From assembly GCA_014529385.2 (NCBI GenBank), contig CM043963.1, positions 110,462,912-110,526,911 of the forward strand: DNA of 64,000 bases, in the 5' to 3' direction. The stretch comes from Adiantum capillus-veneris. Taxonomy: Eukaryota > Streptophyta > Polypodiopsida > Polypodiales > Pteridaceae. Below the pieces are notes generated by a model. The model was not told where the DNA came from and ran no database searches. It saw only the letters and a program-made list of their open reading frames with translations. This document shows, piece by piece, positions 1 through 10,004 of this stretch (position 1 is the stretch's first letter; each line of letters opens with the position of its first letter). Made by a program: the position numbers and the translations under genes.

Positions 1-972
1 AGTTACCTGATTCCGGTAGTCTATGCATAGCCTTAAGGTCCCATCCTTCTTCTTCTGAAAAAGAACTGTAGCACCCCAAGGAGAAGTACTGGGTCGAATG
101 AATCCTTGCTCAATGAGTTGCCTAAGTTGTTCCTTGAGTTCAATAGCCTCTGGAAGTGACATTTTATAAGGTCTTTTTGAGATAGGTTCACACCCAGGAA
201 TAGTCTCAATCTCATGATCTACCTCTCTGTGTGGTGGAAGATTCGTAAGGTCGTCGAGGAATACGTCATCATACTCCCTCAACCAGTCTGGTCGAAGTGA
301 GGTATCTGATTGGTCCACCTTATTGAGTTTAACTGCATATATTTGCTAACCCTTCCTTAGTCCCTTCAAGAGTCTGCTGGCCTTAACTAGAATAGCCCTA
401 GGTCTCCCATTTTCTCCCTGAATTAAGGCTTCATTACCCAAGTTATTCGTAAAGGTAAAATTTCCTTGTGCACAATGTATGTGGGCCCTATTTCGCTTTA
501 GCCAGTCCATCCCTAGTATCCCATGAAAGAATCCTAAGGGTAAGGTTCGAAATTGGGCAGAAGTTGGGTAACCCCCTAAATCGAAGTCAATTTTGCCTGC
601 AGAGTGTTGAGATACTACCTCCTTGCCGTTTGCTAACTCGAAAACTAGCTTGCTTGACGGATACTTATCTAGCTTAAGCTTTCTCATGCATCTGGGTGAA
701 AGAAATGAAAGAGTATTGCCACAGTCTATAAGGAAGTTAACTTGTTCACCTCTGAGAGATCCTGGCGTATGAATGACTGCGTATTGCTCGCAACCATTGG
801 GATTGTCAATTGCAGCATGAAGGGTTGCTATCTCCACTTCTTCATCACCCATAGTTGGTTGAACTACTGCGGCATTCACTCTGGCGGTAGCTCCACGCCC
901 TCGCCCTCGCCCTCTGTTCATTCTTCCGCGTCCTCCTCTTCCATTAGCTTGGCCACGCCCACGGGTATTCAA
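1..972 (-). pseudogene. G1 Ty3/gypsy pol: retropepsin and start of reverse transcriptase
   Basis: Read on the minus strand this is the protease and RT entry of a Ty3/gypsy polyprotein, which runs off the left edge. The protease has its catalytic loop as FLIDCGNTLSFLS, with Cys where the family normally has Ser (DSG or DTG), and the later flap/C-terminal signature GILGMDWL. After an in-frame TAG at 346-348 the same frame continues through the RT connection ([22 protein letters not shown]) into the RT fingers ([12 protein letters not shown], then [13 protein letters not shown]). The palm with YxDD is outside the window. One stop in an otherwise open frame, in a codon compatible with CAG to TAG decay, makes this a young pseudogene. 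Lineage is probably a chromovirus such as Tekay/Del type; that assignment is inferred from domain order and the tRNA-Met primer site. Confidence 0.85.
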
Positions 973-974
973 GG

Positions 975-1740
975 GTATGGCATTGGCGTTGGTTGCATGA
1001 ATTTTCCTGGGGCAATTAGATCTGTAGTGTCCATGCTTGCCGCAACCATAGCATCAAACATCAGGGAACTCCATGGTTGTGGTGGTAGCCACAATAGGGC
1101 GCTGGTTATAGGTTTGGTTTGCTGGTCTGTTGTCCCAAGCAGTGTTCCTTGCCCTCTTTGCCCAATGATTCCTCCTATTCTGATTAGCCTTTTGTACTTC
1201 GAGAGCTAGAGGTTTAGCCCTCAACAAGGCATCCTGTAGTGTTGACGGCCTGAGAGCCTCCAACCGAGTGTTCAAGGGATCGATTAGTCCTTGACAGAAC
1301 CTTGCCACCTGTTGTTCCAAGGTCATCTTAGGAGCATATCTCCGAAGAGTGACAAAATTTGCATAGTATTCTTCGACAGTTGAATTCAGCTGCCGAAGTG
1401 AAAAGAATTCATTCATTCTCAAGGTCCTATTGGCAGGTGGTAAATAACGCCCCATTATCGCAGCTTTGATGTCTTCCCAAGATTGGGAAGATCCTTTAAT
1501 GTCCAGGTCTCTGCAATGTTGCTTCCACCATATCTTGGCATCACCAGTCAAGCAGAACATCGCAAGCATGGTCTGATTTACGGGTTGGGTTCCCGCAGCT
1601 TCAAAGTAATCGTCCATGGCTTTCATCCATACTTCCGCATCTCTCTCCACATTTGCCCCCTCGCCCTTAAAGATCGGAGGTTGGGCTTGTTTGAGGAGAA
1701 GCTTCTTCTCTTGCGCTGCGGAGTACAGAGCAACAGGCGG
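975..1740 (-). pseudogene. G1 Ty3/gypsy gag with CCHC zinc knuckle
   Basis: The minus-strand frame starts near 1740 with ALYSAAQEKKLLLKQAQPP and continues FKGEGANVERDAEVWMKAMD, the classic N-terminal part of a retrotransposon gag domain. The core gag helix motif is visible as AKIWWKQHC and, further on, the YYANFVTLRRYAP segment. The zinc knuckle CYGCGKHGHYRSNC lies at about 1005-1050, just after an in-frame TGA at 1051-1053. Gag, knuckle, protease and RT are all in one reading frame, so the element originally had a single gag-pol ORF, now broken by two stops. No convincing initiator Met precedes ALYSAAQ; the frame opens directly after a TAG that is also a possible splice-acceptor AG, which matters for the upstream ORF at 1937-2476. 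Confidence 0.85.
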
Positions 1741-1936
1741 TACCTACATGGGTTATACGAAATTCTTGATACCATTACTTGAATTTCAAGATAGACACGA
1801 GACTTTAATAAAATTCAAAATTCCACTTTATCAAGAGACAGAGATTCAGAGACAAAAAGCACTTTATTGGTGGAAATTTATTACAATCGAAACTCCTCAA
1901 GATTTAGAATGACTGATGATCGCTTATTACATGGCT

Positions 1937-2476
1937 TTATGGATTGCGTATAACATACGCGTAGGAAATGGTATTGACATGATGCACTACTTCATTCGTG
2001 TAATAGTTCTTATACACATTCTTGAGGGGATAATAAACTAAGATATCGGGCCGGAGTTCCGCTTTCTGTAATCCAAAGGTTTTGACTCGGTTTGCTGGAA
2101 TCACATTGGTGACCTTCTCCAAGAGCCAGTCGTTGATGGTTTGGTTGGAGTTGCCCGAAACAGTCTGGTCCAATCGTGTGGGCACCAAGTAGAATATCTC
2201 TATCACTCTCAACTCTTCTCCCCAACGTATCTTCTTCAAGTCGGTAGCCAGGCACCCTAGCTTCCGAGCATTGATGTAGTAAACCCCTCCTGGAAATGTC
2301 CAATCAAGTTCCCATCCTTTGTCAATGCGAGTGGAGTGTGGCGTATAAGCCTTCAACAGTATCTCCATGACATCTCGCCTAAACTGGTAAACAGGGGATC
2401 TTCGAGCTTGCTCATAAATAAGCTCAAACACTTGGAGCTTCCGATATTCGAGCACGGGATCTTCCTGCAACACCAA
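1937..2476 (-). CDS. extra ORF between G1 primer site and gag
   Basis: An open frame of about 180 codons lies exactly where gag would be expected to start, downstream of the tRNA-Met primer site. I do not recognise the product. It is charged and mixed alpha/beta in appearance (EYRKLQVFELIYEQARRSPV, a GGVYYINARKLG segment, DILVYYPLKNVYKNYY), with no zinc finger, signal peptide or membrane segment. Just upstream of EDPVLEYRK the minus strand reads TTGCAG/GAAGAT, a good splice acceptor, and the ORF at 3660-3799 ends in GAG/GTAGGT, a good donor; joining them keeps the frame. It may therefore be exon 2 of a spliced gag leader, or a captured host fragment. The function is unknown. Confidence 0.45.
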   Translation of the reverse strand: MVLQEDPVLEYRKLQVFELIYEQARRSPVYQFRRDVMEILLKAYTPHSTRIDKGWELDWTFPGGVYYINARKLGCLATDLKKIRWGEELRVIEIFYLVPTRLDQTVSGNSNQTINDWLLEKVTNVIPANRVKTFGLQKAELRPDILVYYPLKNVYKNYYTNEVVHHVNTISYAYVIRNP

Positions 2477-2564
2477 TGTAAGGAATTCGGATCAACTACC
2501 TATATACTTTCAGCTCCTTTTAAATGTTCAAACAATACGACTTTATTTTCCCAGCCTAACCTAG

Positions 2565-2576
2565 GCTCTGATACCA
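2565..2576 (-). other. G1 primer-binding site (tRNA-Met type)
   Basis: The minus strand reads TGGTATCAGAGC, the usual complement of initiator tRNA-Met used by many plant LTR elements. It sits two bases beyond a TGTGAGG/CCTCACA-type LTR end, which fixes the G1 5' LTR boundary at about 2579. Confidence 0.85.
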
Positions 2577-3240
2577 GGTGTGAGGTCCCCACCCCGTCGT
2601 ATCAAACAACAGACCTGATGGTAAACCTAGTGGCCACTAGATCTATAGCCGAAGCAAACAAAATGGTTCAGGGTTCAACTAGCCGACGATCTCTCATCAC
2701 AAAGTGAGTCGAGTTCGAGCCTACTAGCAACGAGATCTAGCTCCACCTCACAGGGGAAGCATACTTAACTATCTAGCGATCCTAAGACCCACCTTACAAG
2801 AGGAGAGAAACCCCGAGTGCCTTTTTCCCCATGTTTCAGAGGCACGTACTCTCGAGGATTTGCCGCTCTAGGGCAATGAGTAATACCAATATCGAGTAAG
2901 CACTATGGGGACAGAGAGTTCCCGACCAATCGGGACCACCCATCTCGTAGGCGTTGGCAACCCGAGCCAAGCCCCCACTTTCCACCCCCACACTCACACT
3001 TCCTCGTGTGACCTAATTACTACCACAAAGGTTGTTCAACATAGATATTCCTTGTTTAATTCCGAATCACATGGTTCGTTAAAAGAGCCCTTCAACCAGT
3101 ATTGCAAACAACACCAAGACAGAATTCTAGTAAAAATTCTACTCAAACTTATTCATAAAAGTTCCAATGTTCTGGAGGTACAACATCCCCCCTCCAACGA
3201 GAGTTCACTCCTCCAGTTGTCGCCTAGCTGCCCATACAAC

Positions 3241-3362
3241 TAGGTATGTCCACCGCATAGAAAGCACGTCATGGACACTCCCACCGCATAGAAAGCAAGA
3301 CGTGGGTTCCCACCGCATAGAAAGCAAGTCATGGGTATCCACCGCATAAAAAGCAAGTCGTG
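3241..3362. repeat. minisatellite, about 30 bp x 4, in G1 LTR
   Basis: Four tandem units share the core CCACCGCATAGAAAGCAAG followed by TCATGGG-like variants, with small differences between copies (A/C and G/A changes, one AAAAAG for TAGAAAG). The units are spaced about 29-34 bp apart. Confidence 0.85.
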
Positions 3363-3659
3363 GATTCAAGAGCCCTAACGAGGAACTTTGTCCCCTGTGA
3401 TCAGTAGGGGGGTCAGGACTGAGATTCAACATTGGAAATAAAATGAACATGTCGAGCTAAATTTTCCCTAGCAAACATTCTTTACTCTTGCAAACAGCAT
3501 ACCCATCAATCATTTCTTTCCTACTTTATACTTAAATGTACTATGCATTCAATGCCGAGGTTTCTGTCGGATTTCTCCAACATGTTCGGGGATATGTTCA
3601 TTCCTAACTAATCGTATGCAATGTTAATTAAACAACTTGAATAGAAATTGGGACCTACC

Positions 3660-3799
3660 TCTTCCATTTCTTCGTCAATAGCCCGTGAGATGGCCGGTAT
3701 TTGCTCGTCCATGGGAGCCTTTCCTTTTCCGTTGACATTGCTTGTTCCCGCCTCGCGGTCGTGGGATCCACCGAAGCGAGTTCTCTTAACCGGGGCCAC
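3660..3799 (-). CDS. putative first coding exon inside the G1 LTR
   Basis: The minus-strand frame opens with ATG at 3799 and reads MAPVKRTRFGGSHDREAGTS, then a KGKAP and an acidic DEEMEE end. The last codon GAG is followed by GTAGGT, a strong donor match. Spliced to the acceptor at about 2469 the frame would continue into EDPVLEYRK. The basic, low-complexity N-terminus is like many gag N-termini. The LTR promoter TATA at 4652-4660 lies about 850 bp upstream. Whether the splice is used is inference. Confidence 0.35.
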
Positions 3800-4651
3800 T
3801 TTTCTTACTACTTAAATGATAGACTTGAAAAAAAAAGAGCTAAGGTCCGAGAGTAACATGACAAACCAATCGGCAGATTAGATTTATTAAAGACTCCTCC
3901 TTATGCACGAGGTTAGATTTCTCCCTTTTTGCCCTAGCAATTTTAAGGGTAATTCATTCTGTATCCACCCTATGGGAAACGACTCTAAGGTTAATTACTT
4001 GGCTTAGATGATTAGGAAATTCAGAGTTTTTCTATTTGATTCACGAAAGATATGAAGTAAGCAAGCTCATTCATTTTCCTAGAGCAATATGAAGGTGCAA
4101 AGTGACCGTAGGCATGTGTGATGGAAAAACCTCCTTCTTATTGGACTAATGACGGATTAATTTTTCAGCCTTAATCGCATCTAAAGGTGAGAGAAGATTA
4201 AGTATAATTTAATTACAACTCTATTGAGTAGTGAAAGATTGAATTCTGACAAATCTACACTATTACTAGCTGACAATTTATTGACTGTACCGCCTAGAGA
4301 GAGAATCTTTCCTAATCATGCATTAATCCTTGATTAAGGATGATGAATGGCTGAATAAATTAACTAAGTGAATGATAATTATGTAATGAAGTATAGCTAT
4401 GAAAACTTAGAGAGCAGTTATAGAGAATTATAGCTAAAAGTAGGCATAGTAGACAAGAATTATGAGTGGGTAAAATTACCGTGATTAGGGGCTGAGAATC
4501 CTCTTAAATTTCTGATGCAATGAATCCTCGAGATGGGAATTTCGGCAGCACCTCCCTCCTTGCTTCTCCTTCAAAAGCTGTGTGTGTGCCGGCAACACCT
4601 TCACAGTGTGTAGGTGTGTGAGTATGCAATGTGTGTGTGTGTGTGTAGGCC

Positions 4652-4660
4652 TTTAAATAG
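4652..4660 (-). promoter_or_regulatory. TATA-like box of G1 LTR
   Basis: Minus-strand CCTATTTAAAGGCC precedes a (CA)n leader and lies upstream of all G1 coding sequence, as expected for the U3/R boundary of an LTR. Confidence 0.45.
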
Positions 4661-4929
4661 GCTCCTACAGGCTTAAAGTCGATTTGTGTTGCTAATTGCA
4701 TCTGGATGAGCACTTAGTCCTTGCATGGCAAGTCCAGTTGCCTACCCACCAAGTGTCCAGTTGGCTCAGTAAACTGACTCTCACACTGAGTTGCAGGCTT
4801 GGGAGCTTCCCCAAGACTCCCACAAAGCAAGAGGGCGCCCCCTAGCTGCTAAAGCAGGTCTGGAGTGGGCTGGGACCTGTTCCCACACAGCCTCAGGCCC
4901 CCGGTGCCTCCCTGACAATTTTGTGAAAA

Positions 4930-5370
4930 ATTGGTTTTAGGCTAAAACGGGCCATACGAGTCGGATTTTGATGCCGTAAATTGCTATACTAAGCTCTAAC
5001 TAAGACGTACGGGTCTGAGTACCTGCCATATTTAGCAGCCCCCCCCCCCCCCCCCCCCCCCCCCCCTGGGGTCCGAAAATGTATTTTTTTCAAATTCGGG
5101 GTACGGGTGCAGATTTTCGAGATGGTCGAGACTGGACGGTTCGGGTGACCAAAAACTTACTATTTTTAGAATTTTTTCACAAAAATTATTTTAATTCACA
5201 TTTTGAAGCTTTATAACATTCTAAACATCATGGCACTGACAGAATCTGAAAAACTGCTAAAAATAGTAATTTATTCCATTGTATTCATTTCGTGGTACAA
5301 GGGTGCTCTTGTGATCGGGTCAGAGACCTTACAACTTAGGTGCAACATGTTGGGCTTTACCACCCGAACA
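4930..5370 (-). mobile_element. C1 copia 3' LTR (outer end uncertain)
   Basis: The polypurine tract AAGTGGGAGG (minus strand, 5373-5382) directly precedes TGTTCGGGTGG, the start of the copia 3' LTR, about 75 bp beyond the RNase H stop. The LTR runs leftward; its far end meets the G1 LTR at an unresolved point. It contains a 28-base C homopolymer at 5039-5066, that is, poly-G on the element's sense strand. Confidence 0.6.
5039..5066. repeat. poly-C tract, 28 bases
   Basis: Uninterrupted C homopolymer followed by TGGGG. Such a tract is prone to slippage and to sequencing error, so its length is uncertain. Confidence 0.9.
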
Positions 5371-5457
5371 ACCTCCCACTTAAAGGACAATGTGCCTTTA
5401 GGCTAGGGTGACAATGTATATATACATACAATATAGATAGACAATGACCATGATCAT

Positions 5458-6732
5458 CTACCCAATGCCCATGAGTGCCCGACAATGTGAAAACCGCTCT
5501 GAAGGTAAGCCTAGAAGATCAACAAGATTCTCATTGGTGTGAATCTTGGCAAGCTGCAATCTCTTGTCCTCAAGCACCTCACGAATGAAGTGATACTTTA
5601 CATCGACATGATTTGTCTTTGCATGAAACACTGGATTCTTTGCCAATTGTATAGCACTTTGGCTATCGCAATGTAACACAAGCATCTCAACATTGATTCC
5701 CAAGTCTCCCACTAGCCGACCAAGACATATAGCTTCCTTGCAAGCTTCTAAAGCTGCAACATATTCAGCCTCTATAGTAGACAAGGTAACACAATCTTGC
5801 AAATGAGATCGCCATGAAACTGCACCTCCAATGAATTCAAAAACATAGCCTGAAGTGGACCTTCTCTTGTCCAAGTCTCTTGCATAATCTGCATTCGTGT
5901 AACCCATTACACATGCTTCCTTTCTTTCAAAGAAAATGCATATGTTTTTTGTACCATTCAAATATCGCATAACCCCTTTCACTACCTCCCAATGTTTCTT
6001 GCCTGGATTTGACATATATTTGCTAACAAATCCCACTGCAAAAGGATTAAGGGGACGTGTAGCAATCATAGCATACATCAAATTCCCAACTGCAGATGAA
6101 TAATGCACTTGTGCCATTTCAGCCTTTTCCTCTTTAGACTTAGTGGAATAATTTTTAGAAAACTTCACATATGGAGGCAATGGAGTACTCAATGCCTTCC
6201 CCCTCTCCATATTGAAATGCTTGAGCACTTTAGCAATGTACTCAGATTGAGACAAATAGACCAATTTCTTGCATCTGTCTTGCCTAATGCACATGCCAAG
6301 GATATGGCTTGCTTCACCCATGTCTTTCATTTCAAAGTTTGCATGTAACTCTGACTTCAAGGCTGAAATCTCATCCCTGCATTTCCTGGCAACTAACATA
6401 TCATCCACATAGAGAACCAAAATCAGAAAACTACCATCTTTAGCTCGCTTAGTGTAGAGGCAATGGTCCATATCGCTACGTTTGTAGCCTTGAGAGAGCA
6501 TGAAGGAGTAGAATTTATGATATCACTCTCTTGATGACTGTTTTAGACCGTAAAGATTGTTTTTTAACTGACACACCAAGTCTTCATTGCCCTTCTCAAC
6601 AAAACCTTCTAGCTGCTGCATATAAACTTCTTCTTGAAGATCACCATGCAAGAACACCGTCTTGACATCCATCTGGTCAAGTTCCATGTCGTCTTTAGCA
6701 ACCAACACAAGTACACACCACAGAGTAGTCAT
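5458..6732 (-). pseudogene. C1 Ty1/copia reverse transcriptase and RNase H
   Basis: The minus strand encodes the second half of a copia pol. In order: DQMDVKTVFLHGDLQEEVYM (the RT fingers-palm junction, 6733-6523), LVCQLKNNLYGLKQSSRE, then after one break YKRSDMDHCLYTKR, the catalytic LVLYVDDMLVA, SQSEYIAKVL, and AVGNLMYAMIATRP. RNase H follows with TNADYARDLDKRRSTSGYVF, TLSTIEAEYVAALEACKEA, HCDSQSAIQLAKNP and the terminal HFIREVLEDKRLQLAKIHT. The D of the usual YTDADWAGD is N (TNADYARD), a likely inactivating change. The 347-codon C-terminal ORF is otherwise intact. It ends next to its polypurine tract and LTR at 5370-5382. Confidence 0.92.
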
Positions 6733-6763
6733 CTTGACAACCGGAGAAAAGATCTCATCAAAG

Positions 6764-8112
6764 TCAATACCCTGTTGTGCTGCTTAAACTTTCTTTAGCA
6801 ACAAGTCGTGCCTTGTACTTGGGTTTATTATCATGAGGTGTAATTTTCTTCTTATACGCCCATTTGCATGGCAATTCCTTTTTACCTTTAGGTAACCACA
6901 CCAACTTCCAAGTTTGATGCTTATGCAACCAGTTTATTTTTGATTGCATAGCTTTCTCCCACTTTTCCTTGTCATCCATTGACATGGCTTCCTTATAGCA
7001 GGAAGACTCTTCGCAATCTATCAACATATTGTAGTCCAATGAGGGAGTAAAACTATCATGAGGCCTTGAAACTCTTGTAGACCTTCTAATAACTGCTTGA
7101 GCCGGTTGTCCCTCAACAACATCTTGTACTACAGGAGGCTTTTGTACTTGTTGTATGACATTAGGCACTTCAACCGTATTGTGGATAATTCCATCTTCTT
7201 GGAAGATAACTCTCCTAACCTCTACTATATGCACATGCTTCTTATGCATCTTTTTTTCATTGAAGTATACATCATTGCTGCGAACTATCTTTTTAGCTTC
7301 AGGATCCCATAACCAAAATCCCCCCTCACCCAGGATTGCCATAGCTAAGAAATATGCATTTCTTTGAGTTAGGAATCAACTTGCTTCGAGACTCCTTTGG
7401 AACATGGCAATACGCTTCACAGCCAAAGACTCTAAGATGGTTGTAAGAAGGTGGCTTCCCAGACCAAAGCCCTTCAGGTACCTTCTCATTCAAAGCCTTG
7501 TTAGAAGATTAATTAATAAGATGGACAGCAGTTGCTAACGCTTCTGCCCAAAATCCATTAGGCAACTCTACATTAATAACATGCTACCTAATTTCTCTTG
7601 TATGGTACGGTTCACCCTCTCATCAACACCATTTTGTGTTGGGTTATATGGAGTAGTCAAATTTCTTTTGATGCCTTTGGAATCAAAAAATTTTGAAAGG
7701 CTTTAGTGACATTCTCACCACCATTGTCTCACCTTAAGCACTTGACTTTCTTGCCATACCGATTCTCCACTAATGCCACAAAAATCTTGAAATTTGGAAA
7801 GAACTTCATCCTTCTTCCTGAGAGGATATACCCAGACTTTCCTTGAGAAGTCATCAATGAATGTAACAAAGTACAATGAACCTCCCATGGATATGCTAGG
7901 CATAGGTCCACACACGTCACTATGCACTAACTCTAATGGCTCACTTTTTTGAGTGCTTCCCCTTTGTGTGGTGACTGTGTTTGTTTACCATAAAGACAAT
8001 GCTCACAAACTGAAAAGTCTGAGAAATTGAAGCCAGGAACATAATCAAAACAAGAGAAGATTTTCATTCCATTTTGAGACATATGGCCTAACCAATGATG
8101 CCACAAAGAAAC
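6764..8112 (-). pseudogene. C1 copia integrase and RT N-terminus, degraded
   Basis: From right to left the minus strand reads LWHHWLGHMSQNGMKIF (the GAG-pre-integrase HHCC region, around 8050-8110), SMHSDVCGPMPSISMGGSLY and FVTFIDDFSRKVWVYPL of the integrase core, then a run of stops and frameshifts (7345-7715), and finally the linker and RT entry (VIRRSTRVSRPHDSF, KEKWEKAMQSKINWLHKHQT, LPCKWAYKKK). Integrase is thus dead while flanking blocks are readable. The N-terminal half of the element continues at 10,005, on the far side of the C2 insertion. Confidence 0.85.
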
Positions 8113-9239
8113 ACAAGATGGATGGATGGATGGATCATGGATTCACAAGATGCAACTCGGATCACTGCGTCTACACGAAGAATTTGGGAGATGGGAAATT
8201 CATCATCCTAATGTTGTATGTTGATGACATGTTGATTGCAAGTGCTAACATGCAGGACATCAAAGACCTAAAAGAGGAGCTGTCCAAATCTTTTTCAATG
8301 AAAGATTTAGGTGCTGCAAAGAGGATACTTGGTATGAAAATATCAAGGGACAGGACGAAGAAAACAATAAAGCTATCTCAAGAAGATTACATCAAGAAGG
8401 TACTAGAAAGGTTTGCAATGCAAAATGCAAAACCAGTTTCTACACCTTTGGCTGGTCATTTTAAACTAACGAAGGATATGTGTCCAAAGACACAAGAGGA
8501 GATAGCCTATATGTCTAAAGTTCCATATGCTGCAGCGGTAGGTTCTCTAATGTATGCTATGGTCTGGACAAGGCCAGACATTGCACATGCAGTGGGAGTT
8601 GTGAGTAGGTTCATGGACAACCCAGGTAAAGAGCATTGGCAAGCTGTGAAGTGGATACTTAGGTATCTAAAAGGGACAACAACAAATGCTTTGTATTTTG
8701 GAGGAACTGATATTTTTCTAGAAGGGTATGCTGATGCAGATATGGCAGGTGACAAAGATACTCGAAGGAGCACTACTGGCTATGTGTTCACGGTTGGAGG
8801 CACAGCAGTAAGCTGGGCTTCAAAGCTGCAGAAAGTGGTTTCACTTTCTACCACGGAAGCAGAGTATGTAGCAATGACGGAGGCAAGCAAAGAAATTCTG
8901 TGGCTTCACAGATTCTTAGAAGAGCTTGGATTCAAACAAGACAATTGTGTCTTGTACAGTGATAGCCAAAGCGCTATCCATCTTGCGAAGAACTCAGCCT
9001 TTCATTCAAGGACAAAGCACATTGAGGTGAGATATCACTTCATACGCACTCTTTTGGAAGAGGGACAACTAAAGCTAGGAAAGGTGCATACAAGTGAAAA
9101 TCCTGCAGACATGTTTACAAAGGTGGTCAACAAGGAGAAGTTGAGCTTTTGCTCATCTTCAATCGGCATTCAAGGATAAGAAGCCAGAATGGAAAGCAGT
9201 CACAGGTTTGGTTTGGAGATCAGTCTCCAAGTGGGAGAT
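8113..9239 (+). pseudogene. C2 Ty1/copia RT-RNase H, 5'-truncated but open to the end
   Basis: A plus-strand copia fragment begins inside RT at the junction near 8118-8135 and is open to a natural stop at 9177-9179. It shows HGFTRCNSDHCVYTK, catalytic LMLYVDDMLIAS, FSMKDLGAAKRILGMKI, SLMYAMVWTRPDIAHAVGVV, then RNase H (GYADADMAGDKDTRRSTTGY, SLSTTEAEYVAMTEASKE, YSDSQSAIHLAKNS, FHSRTKHIEVRYHFIR, SENPADMFTKVV). All RNase H acidic residues look intact. The 5' two thirds of the element and its 5' LTR are missing. A GGAT microrepeat marks the truncation junction. The polypurine tract CCAAGTGGGAGAT lies just before the LTR at 9240. It interrupts C1. Confidence 0.92.
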
Positions 9240-10004
9240 TGTTAAGTATGGAGCCCGATTTACCCTTGTAATTTTCAGTGGTAAAAGCGCAAATTTGTAA
9301 GGCCCCCATTATGAGGAGAAGCCATCGTGCGTGAAGGAAAATCACTCACCGGAAACCAAAATTTTCACGGACAAGAATCAGGGGCAACTTTAAAGGCCGT
9401 CCGGCCATAATATTTCGCCGGAATATTCTTTTTCGCCGGAATATTATGGCCGGACGGCGGCCGGAAAGTGGTCGGAAAACAACCGGTCGGTTGGCCGGTG
9501 GCCGGTGGTCGGAAGTCAATGGCCGATGGCCGGTGGTCGGAAGTCAATGGCCGATGGCCGAATTCAAAAGCGGACTTGTCTTCTCAAGGGCGGCCACACA
9601 TGGGCGGATTGGAGGGTCCGATTTGGACTTATTCCCACAAGGGCGGCTACACATGGCTGTCTCTCATAAGAGAGGGCAGCCCTTTTGGCCTATAAAAGGA
9701 GGTCATTTCTACACACATTTCATAGTGTGAAGTTGATGCAACAAGGTGAGTGTGAGGTGGTGAGAGTGAAGCAAGGCGGGAGCTCCATTAAGGGTATAAT
9801 CCCTTTGTAAATTACTTCTTGTTTTGAAGTACTAAAGCCATTGAGTGGCTACTTTCCCGTGGACGTAGCCCACATTGGGTGAACCACGTATATCGTGTGT
9901 ACTCTCTCTCTCTCTCTCTACTCTATAATCTCGTGTATGTATCTGTCTTTCTTAATTAAGTAATCTACTCAATTATCTATTTAGCTACGTCTTATTTCCT
10001 AACA
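9240..10004 (+). mobile_element. C2 3' LTR, 765 bp
   Basis: The LTR begins TGTTAAGTATGG immediately after the polypurine tract and ends CCTAACA, giving the perfect terminal TGTTA/TAACA pair. It carries a TATA box (CCTATAAAAGGAGG near 9693), a (CT)n tract near 9905-9920, a strong inverted repeat (9396-9458) and a duplicated 27-bp GGCCGGTGGTCGGAAGTCAAT-type unit (9503-9560). The base 10005-10009 GTGCT may be the right target duplication; the left copy is lost with the truncated end. Confidence 0.9.
9396..9458. repeat. 19-bp perfect inverted repeat in C2 LTR
   Basis: GCCGTCCGGCCATAATATT (9396-9414) is mirrored exactly by its reverse complement at 9440-9458. The 25-bp loop contains two direct copies of CGCCGGAATATT-like sequence. 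In DNA or RNA this would form a long hairpin in the LTR U3. Confidence 0.9.

Larger units (their letters stand above)
2579..4930 (-). mobile_element. G1 5' LTR (right boundary approximate)
   Basis: The LTR is inferred from the primer site at its inner end and from a promoter-like TATA motif (TATTTAAAGG on the minus strand) at 4652-4660. It would be long, about 2.3 kb, typical of Tekay-type gypsy elements. The outer end is not fixed because the matching 3' LTR lies outside the window and the neighbouring copia LTR abuts somewhere between about 4.9 and 5.1 kb. It contains a four-copy minisatellite (3241-3362), a (GT)n tract (4628-4646), a short ORF (3660-3799) and otherwise AT-rich sequence at 3800-4500 in which I see no gene. 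Confidence 0.55.

Noticed and set aside
9365-9730. ORFs inside the C2 LTR
   Set aside because: Low-complexity translations of the GGCCGG-rich repeat and hairpin; the region is clearly an LTR.
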